A DNA stretch of 64,000 nucleotides from Pseudocercospora fijiensis CIRAD86 (GCF_000340215.1 NW_006921539.1:1188507-1252506); one strand, 5' to 3'. Shown: positions 32,135 to 46,100, counted from the stretch's first letter. Program-made: numbers and translations. The notes: generated by a model from the sequence alone, not told the origin.

Positions 32135-35100
32135 TTCGGATTCGGGCTCGGGTAGATCCGCTTCCGGCGGCGATGCCTACGATAGCATTATTACCGAGAT
32201 TCGTATACTAGGTTGTCGTTGCCGGGTTGTTATACTCGCTATCGCTTCGAGTATTCGCCTCCTTAGTATAGAGCCTAGAAACTTGCCTTAACGTACGGAG
32301 CGGCGCACCTCTAGATATAACCTATTTAAGCTATACTAACTTATAGCGCAGATTGCCGGTCTTATAACCGCGCTATAGCGTTTCCCGAAGAGCGCTTAGA
32401 AGTAGCAAGGATATCCTCGTAGGACTTGTAGCTAGTGTTTCCGATATAACTAGTAAATACGACTCGGTTACCCTTCTAGTTAGCGATAGTTCCTTCCTAG
32501 GAGCTATCGTCGCAGTTACGCTAGACATCCCGGGTTATACGAGACTATAGACGACCTAGAATAATTAGCGTGTTCGGGTTAGCGGCAATCTAGAAGGTAA
32601 AGGAAAAGCATATGCCGAAAGCGTCTACTATAACATTATAGTAGGCACCTACTAGCGCAACCTCCCTATTTACTCCCTATATACTAAGGGAAATATCTCT
32701 GTTTATTAGTAGTCGGAGCTGTTTAGCCTAGCGCTTACTTATAATAAGTAACTCTAAACTATTATTAAGCATTGCTAGCAACTGCTAACTATAGCTTCTG
32801 ATAGTAACTTAAATATAGATAGTAGGAACAACGGCAAAGGAACGGGTAACTGCGGAAAGGTCTATATTATTAGGGATAGAGTAAAGTTCCTTAGGTTGAG
32901 GAGGTCCTACTCGACCGATTTGTTAGCTAGTAAATCGGACAGCCTTAATAGAAACTAAAACCGAAGCAGAGTCGGTATTATTATTATCCCCTCGGCCTAT
33001 CTCCTTAATCCCCTCTTCGTTAGCATTATCGATAGTCTCCTAGCTCTCGTAGGTTACTAATTCGCCTTCTACTAACTCCTAGGCCCCTAAAAATTTAGAA
33101 AGGAACTATAAGGAAGAGACGTCGATATAGTCCTCTCGCCCCTATTTACGTCGGAGGGCTATAAGGTCTTTTATAAAGGTAGCATCGTTAGGAATCCGGC
33201 TCTAGAATAGGTTAGTAGGCAAACCGTATACTAGAAGCTCTCCTATAGATACGTTAGACTTAAGGTCTAGGAACTATAAAGCCTAGAAGAGAGTATTTGC
33301 CTTTATATCGTAAGAGTTAGTAGGCCCGGCGCTATACTTCTTTATATACCTATTAAAGCGAAAGCTCTTTAGGTCGGCTAACTTTCGTTTATAGGCCGGC
33401 GGGTTAGCTAGGCCTAGGGTACTACTAAGGTCGGTAGTAGCATCCTCTATATTAACATCTAGAGTTTCTAGTACCTCCGGAGTAGCTATACTAGCTCGGG
33501 TTGCACGGTCTTTAGCTATCTAGAGTGTCTTAGTCTTAGCGACTAATTCTCGCTATTTCTTAGCCTTATTAGCTACCTGCTTCTTAAGTATCCTAGTAGG
33601 GGCTGCCGTACTAGGGCGGGTAGGGTTCTACGGGCTCTTACCCTTGCCCTAGGACTAGGTTTAGGACGACTAAGTTTAGGACCTTATAGTAGCGTAGACA
33701 TCTACACTATTCTTAGTAACCGCGTAAACATTAGTAACTGCGTCCGGGTCCTAAGATACAAAGTTGACTTTAATAGGCTTAGTAGTACTATTACTACTCC
33801 GCTCCTTAACCTGTTTTGCCCTAACCTTCTAAGTTTCTCGTTTAGTAATAGCGGCGAGGGTACTATTCCTAGTATCCTTAAACTCGATCTTGCTACTATA
33901 CTTCTTCTCTAGAAGACTCCTAAGTTAAGGCAGCTTCGGAGCTCTACGATCCTACTCGAAGTTAATCTTATCGCCGATATCGGTATAGTAGAACCGACTA
34001 TTTACTTACATAACGAGCTTCCTCTTAAGAAGCTCCTTCTAGATAGGGCAGTCTAATTAAATATGTTTGAAACCGCCGTATATCTAGCACTTACTATCTA
34101 AGTTAGAATAGATCTTCCGTATAGCGTAGACGTTAACTAAAGGGGCCTTAGGGTAGTTAGGATCGGAGACCTAGTAGACTAGTAGTATATCCTTTAGTAT
34201 ACTAGTATTAAGGACCTCCCTAACTCGCTATAGTGCTTTCGTATTAAGGTTAAGCTAGGCTAGGGATTCAGCTAAGTCCGCAACGTCCTAAGAATACTTA
34301 GTAATAGTAGGAGTTACGGTACTAGGACTACTTTGCGATTTAGGAAGAAACTTAGGCCCTCTAGTTCCCGAGGTATCGTTCCTTACCTAGGCTAGGTTAT
34401 TCCGGTCCTCGCCGTAAATGAACTTCTTTACGTTAGCGGAGCTGTTAATGTCGTCCTTAATAGCCTCTAGGACCTCTTTATACTTCCTAAAGGTCTTAGG
34501 ATTAGCTTCGCTAAGCTTATAGCGACGGAAGATATACTTAGCCGTAGACTATAGTAACCCTTTAAGAAGTAGCCTCGTTCTCTAAGAATTCTCGAGGTCC
34601 TACTAGTCGATACCGTCCGCTAACTTAATAAACTCGCGGACGTACTCCTTTAGGTCGTTATCTTCGGTACGCCTCTCTATATAGAGGTTCTTAAGCTACG
34701 TACGACTGCCTTTAATACGACGGCTATCGCGATCCCGATACTCCCTTATAAAGGCCTGCTTAAAGACCTCCTAGTCGGCATTAGACTTGTCGTCCTTTTC
34801 TAGGTAGCTAACTAGGGTTCTAAGGGTTCGGTAAAGCTTAGTAATAGTAGTCCTCGTAAGGGACCGGACCTTATACTAGTCCGACTCCTCTTCGAGTCCG
34901 TACTCGGCTAAGTTGTCCTTAAAGCGTTCTACGTACGCCGTAGCGTTCCACCCTTCGAATAAAGGGTTCCTACTACTTCCTAGCTCTAGCGGGCGACGCC
35001 TGTTCTAACGGAGAAGGTTAGTTTGCCCTTAAATTATCTTTATAACGACATTGTAGAGAGCCTCGGGCGTAGAAGACTCGATAGCCCCTAGGTCGACGGC

Positions 35101-35220
35101 GCTTATAATAACTAGTCGTCGCCTGATTTCTTCGTTAATAGAGTCCGGTAGGTTATTAGATTCCGAAGATTCCGCTAATTCGTAATACTCGCTTTCGCTA
35201 GAGCTTATTCGATTGTTATA
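32135..35220 (-). pseudogene. gag of element C
   Basis: The minus-strand frame reads through RIP stops with a capsid-like region (LFEGWNATAYVERFKDNLAEYG, VFKQAFIREYRDRDSRR, LKEYVREFIKLADG). Near 34050-34090 is a zinc knuckle with C-x2-C-x4-H-x4-C spacing, its second Cys now Tyr. At about 1000 codons it is long for gag and may include a protease in its last third, which I could not pinpoint. Confidence 0.65.
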
Positions 35221-35327
35221 AAGTAGTTAAAATAAAGTGCTATAAGAAAGTGTTTTTAGTATATATTGTAGGTTTAGTTTGTTTCGATATTGCTATACGA
35301 GAAAATAGTATGCTAGGCTGTTTTCCT

Positions 35328-35354
35328 CTAATATTACCCCTAGGGTAGTATTAG
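35328..35354. promoter_or_regulatory. palindrome upstream of gag in element C
   Basis: CTAATATTACCCC then TAGGGTAGTATTAG, lying in the leader about 100 bases before the gag frame. Confidence 0.5.
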
Positions 35355-36022
35355 AGTTTGGCCTCCTAGGGGTCGCCTAGACACCCCTAGGAGCTTTAAT
35401 TTAGTAAATTTAGACAAAAGCCGCTCGGAGGAAGGAACTGTAATCTCTATTTATACCTAGATCCTAGAAACTAGCTACTTTACTAACTATCGTTATCTCC
35501 TTTAGCTAGGCGGGGGGGCGGGGACCTTTTTTTTTCTAGTAGAAGGCTAAACACTATCCGAACGAGGCAGCGAATCCCGAAACAATCTACCCGGTTAATA
35601 GGGGAACTATCTAGGCATCCGACCTGTAATCTAGAAATTGCTATCGTATAGATAGTCTTAGTAAACTAAGCAAGGCCGATAGGTAATTAGTCTATCTTCT
35701 CCTTAGGCGGGGCTTATCTCGAGCAAGCGGTACTAAATAGGTCTTCGACCCGGAGCCGAGTCCTTAGAAGCTAGCTATAGTTATAGACTAGGCCCTAAGC
35801 TGTAACAGTCCTAAGGGTTTGTAGCTTTTCGGGGTTAAAGCGATGCCCTCGTTAAGAGGTTTCTCTACTTATCGTAACGCCCCCTTAAGATACTTTAGTA
35901 TCGTCCGTATCGTAGGCTCTTATCGTGCCCTCGCTTCGGTTATAGCTATTCGTGCCTAGAGACTACCTTCAACATACCCGAACCTATTAGATATAAAGAG
36001 ATAGCCCTACCTTCGGCTCTAA

Positions 36023-36301
36023 TAAAGGACGGAAACTAATACTACTACTACTACTTATAGTAATAGTATAGGCTACCGAGGGTAATATAACCTATAGCAA
36101 TATAGGTAGCTATGTTTAGCAAGATAGGATAACGAGACTGTCGCTTAGGCTAATAACTAGAGCCCTATAATATAGGCATTATAGAAGTGTAATATAAATA
36201 ATATACTATACGAGGTTAATAATCTGTCTACTCTGTAGAAGGAGGCCTCTTATATAGGCTCAAAACTAGCCTATAGGTATGGGGCCGGTTACTAGCTAAT
36301 A
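36023..36301 (-). repeat. 5' LTR of element C
   Basis: 279 bp partner of 22269-22547; on the plus strand it begins TAAAGGACGG and ends GCTAATA. Confidence 0.85.
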
Positions 36302-39300
36302 CTAGTATACCTATCCTGTTCGTACTAAAGAAGGATAGTAGCCTACGCCTATATGTCGACTATTGTAGGCTTAACGCTATTACTATTAAAGACCGCTATC
36401 TACTCCCCTTTATTAATAAGACCCTCGATCGCCTTTCTAAGGCTTACTACTATACTATACTAGACATTAAGGATGCGTACTATCGTATCCGCATTCGTAA
36501 GGGTAACGAATAGAAAACAGCCTTCCGTACTTGCTATAGCTATTTCGAATACTTAGTTATGCTATTTGGCCTAGCTAATGCCCCTGCAACATTCTAGTCC
36601 TATATTAATCGAGCCCTTTTAGGCCTATTAGACTATCTCTATATAGTTTACCTAGATGACATCCTAGTTTATATATACTTACCTAACATTGCGGAGCACT
36701 AGGCTATAGTCCGTAAGGTCCTCGACCGCCTACGAGCCTATAGACTGTATTACAAACCTTCTAAATGCACCTTTGCTACTAAGGAGGTGTCCTTCCTTAG
36801 CTTCCTCGTATTAACTAAGGGTATTAAGGCTAATCCTAATCGGATTAAAACTATTACTAAATAGCCTGTTCCTATGTTAATTAAGGAACTATAGTCGTTC
36901 CTCGGCTTCGCTAATTTCTATCGTCGCTTTATTAAGGGCTATTTACGGTATATAATGCCCCTAACTAAGCTTACTAAAACTAAGGCTAACCTAACTAGAG
37001 AGTTCAAATAGACTAACAGAGTATAAGCCGCTTTTAACGGCCTAAAGCAACGCTTTACTAATGTCCCCTTATTGCACTATTTCGTGCTAAGCAAGCAGAT
37101 CCGAATTGAGACTAACGCTTTACAGTTCGCTGTATCGGCTATTATATTATAGCAATTAGATAATAACTATTACTAGCACCCGATTGCCTTCTTTTTACGA
37201 AAGATAATCGATATAGAACGTCGATATAAGACCTACGAGCAAGAGCTCTTAGCAATCGTAGAAGCCTTTAAGTATTAGCGCTACTATCTCGATAGTGCTT
37301 AGTACACAATTTAGGTCTATATAGACTATAACAACCTACGTAGTATTACTAAGGTTACAAGGGTTATAGGTCGATAGGCTAGATAGGCCGTCTACCTCGC
37401 CGGGTTTAATTTTAATATATTATATCGGCTAGGCGTAAGTAACCCTGCTAATAGCCTATCGAGGCGACCTAATTACGACAGCGAGACTTAGTATATCAAT
37501 TCATTGTTTCTAACCCTATAGCATAAGATTACTATAGCCCGTATTATTAATAAGCAAGCGTAGGATAAGCGGACTTCCGGACCCTACGGCGGTAACAAAT
37601 ACTATAGCGGAGTTGTCGTTCTTCTAGTATACGTTAAGAAGGACGTAGATCGCTCGAGCTATAATAACTCGATTAAAGATATTGCTATCTATAGCGACAG
37701 CACTATAGAAGAGGTTGTAGTAGTTCCGGCTGCTAGTGCTATTAGATATATATAATACATACCTCGTTCGATAGCACGGGTGCTATTAAATAACCTTGCA
37801 AATAGGGATAGTTAATCGTTTATAGATAAGCTGTTACGTGCTTAGCAGAGGGACGCCTTTGCTATCGAGCGTATTAATAAGCTTGTAAGTAGGCGGGCGA
37901 CTCGATCTAGTAAGAGTAATAATAATTAGTCGATCGACGACAAAGGTTACTTAAAGTTTAAGGGCAGATACTATATCCCCGCTAAACAATCGATTAGATA
38001 AGAGCTTTTAAAGAGGCACTATAATAGTAAACTCGCTAGTCACTATAGTATAGAGAGGTCGTACGAGTTACTATCGCGTACATACTACTAGCCAAATAGT
38101 AAGCGGCATATAAAGGAGTATATACAGACCTATACAGTATGCTAGCGAGTTAAAGTACTAAAGCACTTACTATTTAGCGAGTTGTCTTTACTCCCTGTTC
38201 TAAAGAAGCCTTTTATAGAGCTTATAATAGACTTTATTATAGGTCTTCCCCCTACTAAGCGAAGAGGAAGCAAAGACGTCTTTAACGCTATACTAGTTAT
38301 TGTAGACCGATTTACTAAGGGTGCTCGCTATATTCCTACTCGCAAGGATTAGACTACTATTAATATAGTAGAGGCGCTATAGACTAATATCTTCTATACC
38401 TATTAGGGAACCCCTAAGGGGATAGTCTCCGATAGGGGCTCGATATTTATATCGTACTATTAGAGCGAAATATGCCTATAGCTAAGACTAAAGCATCGGC
38501 TATTAATAGCCTTCTATCTATAGACTAACGGTCAAACAGAGAGACAGAATGCTACCCTATAGTAGTACCTACGTAGCTATATTAATAAGAACCCCGAGGA
38601 TTAGGTTAACCTCCTATAGCCTATAGAATTCGTATACAACAATAGTATACATTTATTAACTAAGATCTCGCCCTATATAGCTATAATAGGCTAGAATGCT
38701 GCTATGCTACAAGACCTACTATCGCTTAAGGCCGAGCGTAAGAAAAGGGAAGCGCGTTAAGTACCCGAAACACTAGCGGCTATTAAGAGGGTTTAGAAGA
38801 TACGAGAAATCTACGCTAAGATAGCCGAGAAGTTAACAAAGGCTTAAGAGTACTAAAAGACCTACTACGATAAGCGCTATATACTAATAACCTTTAAACA
38901 AGGCGACATAGTTATACTTAGTATAAAGAACCTCCGCATCCGTAAACACCTATTACCTAATAGCAAAACAAGGCCTAAGCTCGCACTAAGATATATTAGC
39001 CTATTCCGTATTCGAGAGGCTAAGGGCATATAGGCCTATTAGTTGTAGCTCCTACCTTATTATACTATCTATAACACCTTCTATGTATCCCTCCTTAAGC
39101 CGTACTACCTACGCGAAGGGGATAAAGCCCCTACAGAACACGAAGACATACTAGCGGATAGTAAGGAGCTGTAGTCTATAGAACGTATCCTATAGCATCG
39201 TACTAGGTAAGGCAAGAAGGAGTACCTGCTAAGATAGCAAGGCTATTTACCTAAATAGGACTCGTAGGAAGCTAAAGACTCTTTTAAAGATATAACTAAG

Positions 39301-39357
39301 TTATTAGATAAGTATTAGACTAGTGTAAAGGACAAGAAGAAGGCTAAGAGGCTATAA
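36302..39357 (+). pseudogene. pol of element A, second part (RT, RNase H, integrase, chromodomain)
   Basis: Resumes with PILFVLKKDSS and continues through TILDIKDAYYRIRIRKG to the RT active site YLDDILVY (near 36648), which is intact. RNase H follows, then the integrase zinc finger and core (FNAILVIVDRFTKGARY; SDRGSIF; GQTERQNA near 38270-38550). A C-terminal chromodomain (SIERIL-HRTR-GKKEYLLR-QGYLPK, 39170-39260) marks a chromovirus, which targets heterochromatin. Stops are nearly all TAG/TAA from CAR or TGG. The frame ends at TAA near 39357. Confidence 0.85.
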
Positions 39358-40684
39358 TATTACTATTAGGGCCTAGGAACAATGCTACCCCCGGGGTGCT
39401 ATTAAGCTAACTAATTAGAGGCAAGCAATTGTTAGCAAAGGATAACAAGACTATACTACGATAACGGATGCGCACCGAGCGTTAACAAACGCGCTATAAC
39501 TATTAACTAATCGACTACTCTTTCGAGGATTCTACCTCTTTACTAATGCGCCCTATAGGTCCCCCTTTTATTCTTTATTCTATCGAGGCCTCGAGACCTA
39601 AGCGTTCGATAAGGGCGATGCGCGCGCGCGTACGAATAACGGTAAGGAAGATAATAGCGTCGCGCTACGAGCTAGCGAAGGACGGCGCGGCCGGCGCGGC
39701 TATATTAGTAATAGTATTGCGGAGTATATTGCTATTTAAGAAAGGAAGGATATAGCTATATTAGTAATAGTATTACCGAGTTGTTATTAGTTAAAGAAGG
39801 AAGTCGGGAACAAGGTAAAGTTAGCGCTAAGACGACTAGCGCCGCTATTATTAACATTACTTGCTATTATCGCTACGCCTGCAGATATAACCTTACCTAT
39901 ACTACGAGCCTAAGGCACCTTTAATTAAACTTTAATTAAAAAGCTTTAAGCCTGTTAAAGGTTTAATTAAAACTTTAAGGCCAAGTTAGAACTTTAACTA
40001 AGTTAAAAGATTAAGCGACTAATAGACTAACTAAGGGCAAAACTATAGAGCTAAGCTAGCTAGGGTCGATCTTGCGGACAATAGGTTACTCCTCGATCTT
40101 TCCGACCCTTTAAGCGAGGCGAACCTCTACTACTACACTTACAATAGCCTTTACCTATAGAAACTAGAAGAACTAAGTTTTTTGAAAAGATATAATTAGT
40201 TAACACTTAAAGGCTGCCAAACCTAACTAATTTAGGCTAGTAAAACCACGATAGTAAATAACGGCCCTCGTAATAATAAGAACAACCCTCGGAAGCGGAC
40301 AAACCCTCGGAGCGGACATTTCTAGGTCTATTAGAGTAGACGTAAAGAACTCGTACAATATTACTTAGAACGGAGGCAGGGCTACAATACCTCGTACGTC
40401 TACCTATTATAGTAGGGAAGACGCGCTCGTATTGTAATTAGTCGAAGGCCCTTAATTCCTATAGATATATATTACTTTATAGTTTATTATATATAGGGAT
40501 AGCGTAGTTAGAGTTAGACATTGTATTAGAAGGTAAGGTTTAATATAGTTATATAATTAGGTAGTTAAGTGTTTAATTTAGCGCAGACTAAGCGGCTTAT
40601 TAGACCTACTAAGTTAGCGGTAATAGAGGTTGAGACTAGAACAAAGACCGGCTACGAGGGCGCGGCCTTTAGAAGGGAAGCGTA
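39358..40684 (+). other. long 3' non-coding part of element A
   Basis: About 1.3 kb between pol and the 3' LTR, conserved in element B (47050-48279). It begins with the palindrome at 39381-39403. A GC-rich stretch near 39600-39700 is open for 69 codons but is not shared as a clean frame by element B. Function unknown. Confidence 0.6.
39381..39403. promoter_or_regulatory. palindrome just after pol of element A
   Basis: AATGCTACCCC then CGGGGTGCTATT, 24 bases after the pol stop. Confidence 0.5.
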
Positions 40685-40882
40685 TATTAGGACTAAAGAG
40701 GTTATACGTAATTAGTATATAACCGGGCTCGAGTAAAGCTAGGGTCTTAATGCCTTAGGCAGGGCTTAGCGCTTAGCAGTAGGCCAACTTGCCTGCCTTC
40801 CTCCCTCTCCTCCTAGCTCCTTATCGAATACTACCTATACCTACTACTACCCTATCTACCTACTAACATAACCCTTCTTACA
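40685..40882 (+). repeat. 3' LTR of element A
   Basis: Starts TATTAGG (TG changed to TA) and ends CTTCTTACA, preserving the original CA. Preceded by a purine-rich tract. Confidence 0.85.
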
Positions 40883-40887
40883 TCGTT

Positions 40888-41321
40888 TAAATAGCTACTA
40901 TCTATTATACTAACAAGATAGTATACTAGCAACTTGTTACTAGTAAACTAGTATTTAAGAAGGACCTTGCCTTATACTAGCAGCATTAGCTTAATAAAGG
41001 CTCCGTAGGCATTTACTGCTTCTACCGAGGTTATATGCTTCCTATTAGTATTAGTTGCCGCCTATAACCGCCTCTTTAGATCTATTGTAACTACCTATTC
41101 GGCGCCTCTAATACTAATCCGGAAACCTGTCTTATCTATATTCTAGCAGTTCTTAAGGCTAATCTTATAGACCTGTATTAACTCGTATAGCTTGTTAAAC
41201 TACGAGCCGATAAACTAAGGGTCGTATACTTCCTTCCTTACTAACTCGATAGGCTTCCTTTTAATCTCTTTAATATTATACTTCTTTATCTACCTCTTAT
41301 GCTACTTACTACTTAATAGTG
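40888..41321 (-). pseudogene. Fot1/pogo-like transposase, middle piece
   Basis: Between elements A and B the minus strand reads IDKTGFRISIRGAE, VVTIDLKRRL and TSVEAVNAYGAFIKLMLL. This is the first part of the DDE_1 catalytic domain, including the Asp of the DETGF-like motif. The frame continues directly into the piece at 17808-19625 once element A and one TCGTT are removed. Confidence 0.75.
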
Positions 41322-41518
41322 TGTTAGGGCCAAAGAGGCTATACGTAATTAGTATGTAACTAGGCCAAGTAAAGCTAGGGTCTCGATGCCTTAGGTAGGG
41401 CTTAGCGCTTAGCGTTAGGCTAACTCTCCTACCTTCCTCCCTCTCCTCCTAGATCCTTATCGAATACTATACTAATTTACTACTACCCTATCTACCTACT
41501 AATATAACCCTTCTTATA
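41322..41518 (+). repeat. 5' LTR of element B
   Basis: Starts TGTTAGGGCC and ends CTTCTTATA; nearly identical to 48280-48476. Confidence 0.85.
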
Positions 41519-41559
41519 TAGTATTCGATCTACCCTTTAAGGGCAGTAGCTAGATAGTC

Positions 41560-43140
41560 CTTATTTCAAGCTTTTAGCGGTATAGCTATAATAACTAATC
41601 TAACTATATTGCGCCCGAAGAACGGGACCTATACGTACTATTCTATCGAAACAACCGTACTAATTATTAAGCAAGGCCTTCTATACGGCCTATTATACCG
41701 AGTTAATCGCACTAAGCCGATATCTACTAATTCCGCTATATCCGTATCTTAGGGGCTAATAATACATTATTAGTATCGCCCCTTATAATAGCCGGTTTAT
41801 TACGAAACAACAACCGTGCTGCCGCTAGTAGCGCTAGCAACGATAACGCTAGTAGTATAGTACCTACTAAAGTGCCTACTAAAGTGCCCCCTACTAAGGT
41901 GCCTACTAAAGAGCCTACTACTAGGCCTACCGAAGAATCTATAGTTCTAGGTAACGACCTAGAGTTGCCTGTTAACGATATACTTAATAATATTGTTAAT
42001 CGACGATATAGCTAACCAGCCTTTAGGCCCTAGCTAGTAGCGAGACTTTAAAGAGCTACCTAAAACAGGCTCGCTACTCTACGTTAGGAACAATAGCTAA
42101 AGGACAACCTCCTCGAAATTCGCCGCCTTTAGGAGGCCTTAACAACTAATACTAAGCCGATAGCAGGGCCTTCCTTACTATTAGTCCTAGTCTAGAAGAA
42201 GGATGCTAAACTTAAGGACTATACTATGTTTAATAGCTCTAGTCGGAAGCAATACAATAACTATATTCGTAACTATAAGCTTAACTAGCGCAATGCACCG
42301 AGAGCGCTGCTAGATAACTATTCCTTAGTTGTCTATGCTATGTAGTACATTAATAGCGACCTAAAGCGCACGTAGGATAACTATTTCGACTCCCTTAACG
42401 ATTAGACCGCTGTTTAGTAGAAAACCTATAAGACCATTATACTAGACACCCTTAGAAACCCTATACTAAGGCAACAATACGCCTAAGACTAATACCTACG
42501 TACTAAACAAAAGGCCGACTAAACCTCTCGATCCTTCGAGGCTTATCTAAAGACCCTTAAGGACGATTTGCTACCTAAAACCGACTCTATCTAGATATCT
42601 GAGATACGACCTAAACTAAGATAGGAACTAGTCCTTAAATTAGACCGCCGCCGTATATTTAAATAGGCTAACCTTATACGCATTTAGTTTATAGTTGAAG
42701 TCGAAACTACAGAGCGTATAGTGCAGCTATAGTAACGGTTAGAATCCAAGATACGACTATCTACCTATCGTAGCCGAGGAGGCAACAATTAAGGTTTATA
42801 TTAGAACAATACTAGTGCTAACAATAGAGGTAGCAACAACAACGACCGTAGGAGAAGCCGTAGCCGACGGCTATATAGAGGAGGCCGTAATAGGGGCCGT
42901 AGAAGGGGCTCGTATCCCTATAGTACTAATCGCTCGGCTAATAATAGCGGTAATAGCTATAGCAATCCCCTAACCGGACTAAAGTGCTTTAATTGTAATA
43001 GTACTAGCTATCTACTAGGCTAATGCGACAAACCTAAGGACTAGGCCCGAATCGACCGTACTGCCGCTAAGCACCGAAAGCACCTTTTAGTAGCTAACGC
43101 TACCCCTATAGGCTAACCTTCTTATTAGTCGAAAAAAGAG
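41560..43140 (+). pseudogene. gag of element B
   Basis: Collinear with gag of element A, including the Pro/Thr/Lys-rich N-terminal stretch, capsid-like helices and the CCHC knuckle near 42980-43040. RIP-type stops throughout. Confidence 0.7.
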
Positions 43141-46100
43141 TAAGCGCCGCACTAACTATTAGCCTCGTACGGCGTAAGACTATCGATATTATACTAGCTA
43201 TAATACGCTCCTACCTTGTATAGGATACGAAGGGCACTACCTATTAAACTAAGGTTATGCTAGATCTAGGAAATTCAGTTAGTACCCTTATTAGCTATCG
43301 CCTAGCTAAGCAATTAGACCTTCGACAATTGCCTAGGACTAACCTGCCAACCCTTGCTTAGTTTAATAACGCTCGGCACTTAACCTATAGGGCCTACTAT
43401 GTTCCTATAGCCCTAAAGGACGACCTCGGAAATGAACGCCTACTAGACTTTACTGCCTACGTAGTAGATATAGACAACCTATATAGGGGAGCTACTATTG
43501 TTATTAGCAACCCTATTCTTAAGCACTATGCTATAGTTATAGACTTAGGCAGTCAACAATAGCGATTTAGAATCGCTAGGAGAGAGGACATTAAATACAT
43601 CGATATTAGCGAGTGTCCTAATAATATTAGGGTCCTATTTATTAGCAACCTAATACTAGCCTCTGCCTTAGCTAATCTAACTGCCGACCTACTCGGTAGC
43701 GATAACGATAAGCCTATACCCCCCGATAGTATAGACCCTAATTAGCTTGCTCGTATACTAGAGCCTATTCGAGAGACCTATATTAATATATTTAAACACT
43801 ACTTAGCATCGATATTGCCTATATTTAAAGAGACGGATTATAAGATTAATATTATAGAGGGCAAAGAGGTTCCTTTTAGTCCCCTCTATAACCTTAGTAA
43901 ACGAGAGCTTGCTATATTACGTAAGTATCTAGAGGAAAACCTAGCTAATAGTCGCATTCGATATAGTAACAGCCCTGCTAGTGCACCAATCCTGTTTGTT
44001 CTAAAGAAGGATAGTAGCCTACGGTTATACGTTAATTACCGTAGACTTAATGCTATTACTATTAAAGACCGCTATCTACTTCCGCTTATTAATAAGACCC
44101 TCGATCGCCTTTCTAGGGCTTACTTCTATACTATACTAGACATTAAGGATGCGTACTATCGTATCTGTATTCGCAAGGGCGATAAATAGAAGACGGCCTT
44201 TCGCACTCGTTATAGCTATTTCGAGTACTTAGTTATACTATTTAGGCTAGCTAATGCCCCTACTATATTCTAGTCCTATATCAATTAGGCCCTTTCGGGC
44301 CTATTAGATTACCTCTATATAGTTTACCTAGATAACATCCTAGTTTATATACACTCTCCTAATATTGCGGAATACTAGGCTATAGTCCGTAAGGTACTCG
44401 ATCGCCTAAGGGCCTATAGCTTATATTGCAAACCTTCTAAATGCACCTTTGCTACTAAAGAGGTATCCTTCCTTAGCTTCCTCGTATTAACCGAGGGTAT
44501 TAAGGCTAATCCTAATCGGATTAAGACTATTACTAAGTAGCTAGCACCTACTAGTATTAAGGAGCTTTAATCGTTCCTCGGCTTTGCTAATTTCTACCGT
44601 CGCTTTATTAAGGGCTATTTACGGTATGTAATGCCCCTAACTAAGCTTACTAAGACTAAGGCAAACCCTTTTAGAGAGTTTAGGTAGACTAACAAAACAC
44701 AAGCCGCTTTTAACGGTCTAAAGAAGCGATTTACTAAAGTCCCCTTGTTATACTATTTCGTACTAAGCAAATAGATTCGAATTAAGACTAACGCTTTATA
44801 GTTCGCTATATTAGCTATTATGTTATAGTAGGCTAATAACACCTACTAGCACCCGATTACCTTCTTCTCGAGGAAGATAATTAATGCTAAACGTCGCTAC
44901 GAGACCTACGAGCAAGAGCTCCTAGCTATTGTCGAGGCCTTTAAGTATTAGAGGCACTACCTCGATAGGGCTTAATATACAATACAGGTCTATATAGACT
45001 ATAACAACCTCCGTAGAATTACGAAGGTTACTAGGGTTATAGGTCGATAGGCTAGATAGGCCGTCTACCTCGCTAGGTTTGATTTTAATATATTATATCG
45101 GCTAGGCGTAAGCAACCCTACTAATAGCCTATCGAGGCGACCCGATTACGATAACGGGACTTAGCAATCTATTAATTTATTGTTTCTAACCCTGCAGCAT
45201 AAGATTGCTATAGCCCGTATTATTAATAAGTACGCGCAGGATAAGCGGCTTACCGGACTCTGCGACAGCTTAAAGCATATTAATACTCTTGCTATATTAA
45301 TAGTACGTATTAAGGCAAGGGCTAAGGACACAGATAGGAGAAGTTATAATAACTCCCTAGTCGATATCGCTATATATAGTAATAGCGATTAAAGCACTAA
45401 TATAGTTAATCCGGCTACTAGTACTATTAGATGCATACAATACGTACCTCGTTTAATAGCGAGGGTACTATTAAATAACCTTACGAATAGGGATAGTTAA
45501 TCGTTTATAGATAAGCTATTACAGGCTTAGTAGAGGGACGCCTTTGCTACTAAACGTATCGATAAGCTTGTAAGTAGGCGAAAGACTTAATCTAGTAAGA
45601 GTAACAATTAGTCGATCGATAACAAAGGTTATTTAAAGTTTAAGGGCAGATACTATATCCCCGCTAAACATTCGATCCGACAAGAACTTCTTAAGCGATA
45701 CTATAATAGTAAGCTTGCCGGTTACTATAGTATAGAGAGGTCGCACGAGCTACTATCGCGTATATACTACTAGCTAAATAGTAAGCGGGATATAAAGGAC
45801 TACGTAAATACGTATGCCGTATATTAACGAGTTAAAGCGCCGAAGCACTTGCTATTCGGCGAGTTGTCTTTACTCCCTATTCTAAAGAAGCTATTTATAG
45901 AGCTTATAATAGACTTTATTATAGGACTTCCGCCTACTAAGCGCAGGGGGGAAGTGTATAATGCTATCCTTATTATAGTAGATCGATTTACTAAGGGCGC
46001 TCGATATATCCCGGCGCGTAAGGATTGGACTGCTATTAATATAGTAGAGGCGCTATAGACTAACATCTTCTATACCTATTAGGGAACCCCTAAAGGGATA

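Larger units (their letters stand above)
22269..36301 (-). mobile_element. large Ty3/gypsy-type LTR retrotransposon C (minus strand), interrupted by element D
   Basis: Two 279-bp LTRs (36023-36301 as 5', 22269-22547 as 3') flank a minus-strand element of 14.0 kb, or 12.3 kb without D. Target duplication CTAG (or CTAGT) is visible by comparison with the uninterrupted site in element B near 43976. LTR ends are now TA...TA, consistent with TG...CA after RIP. A primer-binding-site candidate lies at 36022 downward (TTAGAGCCGAAGGTAGGGC on the minus strand), and a polypurine tract CGAAGAAAGGGAGGGA abuts the 3' LTR. Gene order: gag, pol, then an extra frame. Confidence 0.85.
19626..40882 (+). mobile_element. 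Ty3/gypsy chromovirus A (interrupted by element C)
   Basis: Bounded by 197/198-bp LTRs (19626-19822 and 40685-40882) and an exact 5-bp target duplication TCGTT (19621-19625 and 40883-40887). Without element C and one copy of its duplication it is about 7.2 kb, the same as element B, to which it is closely related throughout. Order: LTR, gag, pol (protease, RT, RNase H, integrase, chromodomain), a long 3' non-coding part, polypurine tract GAAGGGAAGC, LTR. Inserted into the Fot1/pogo-like transposase gene. Confidence 0.9.

Noticed and set aside
39546..39755. 69-codon Arg-rich frame in the 3' part of element A
   Set aside because: It is not kept as a clean frame at the equivalent place in element B and arises from GC-rich sequence.
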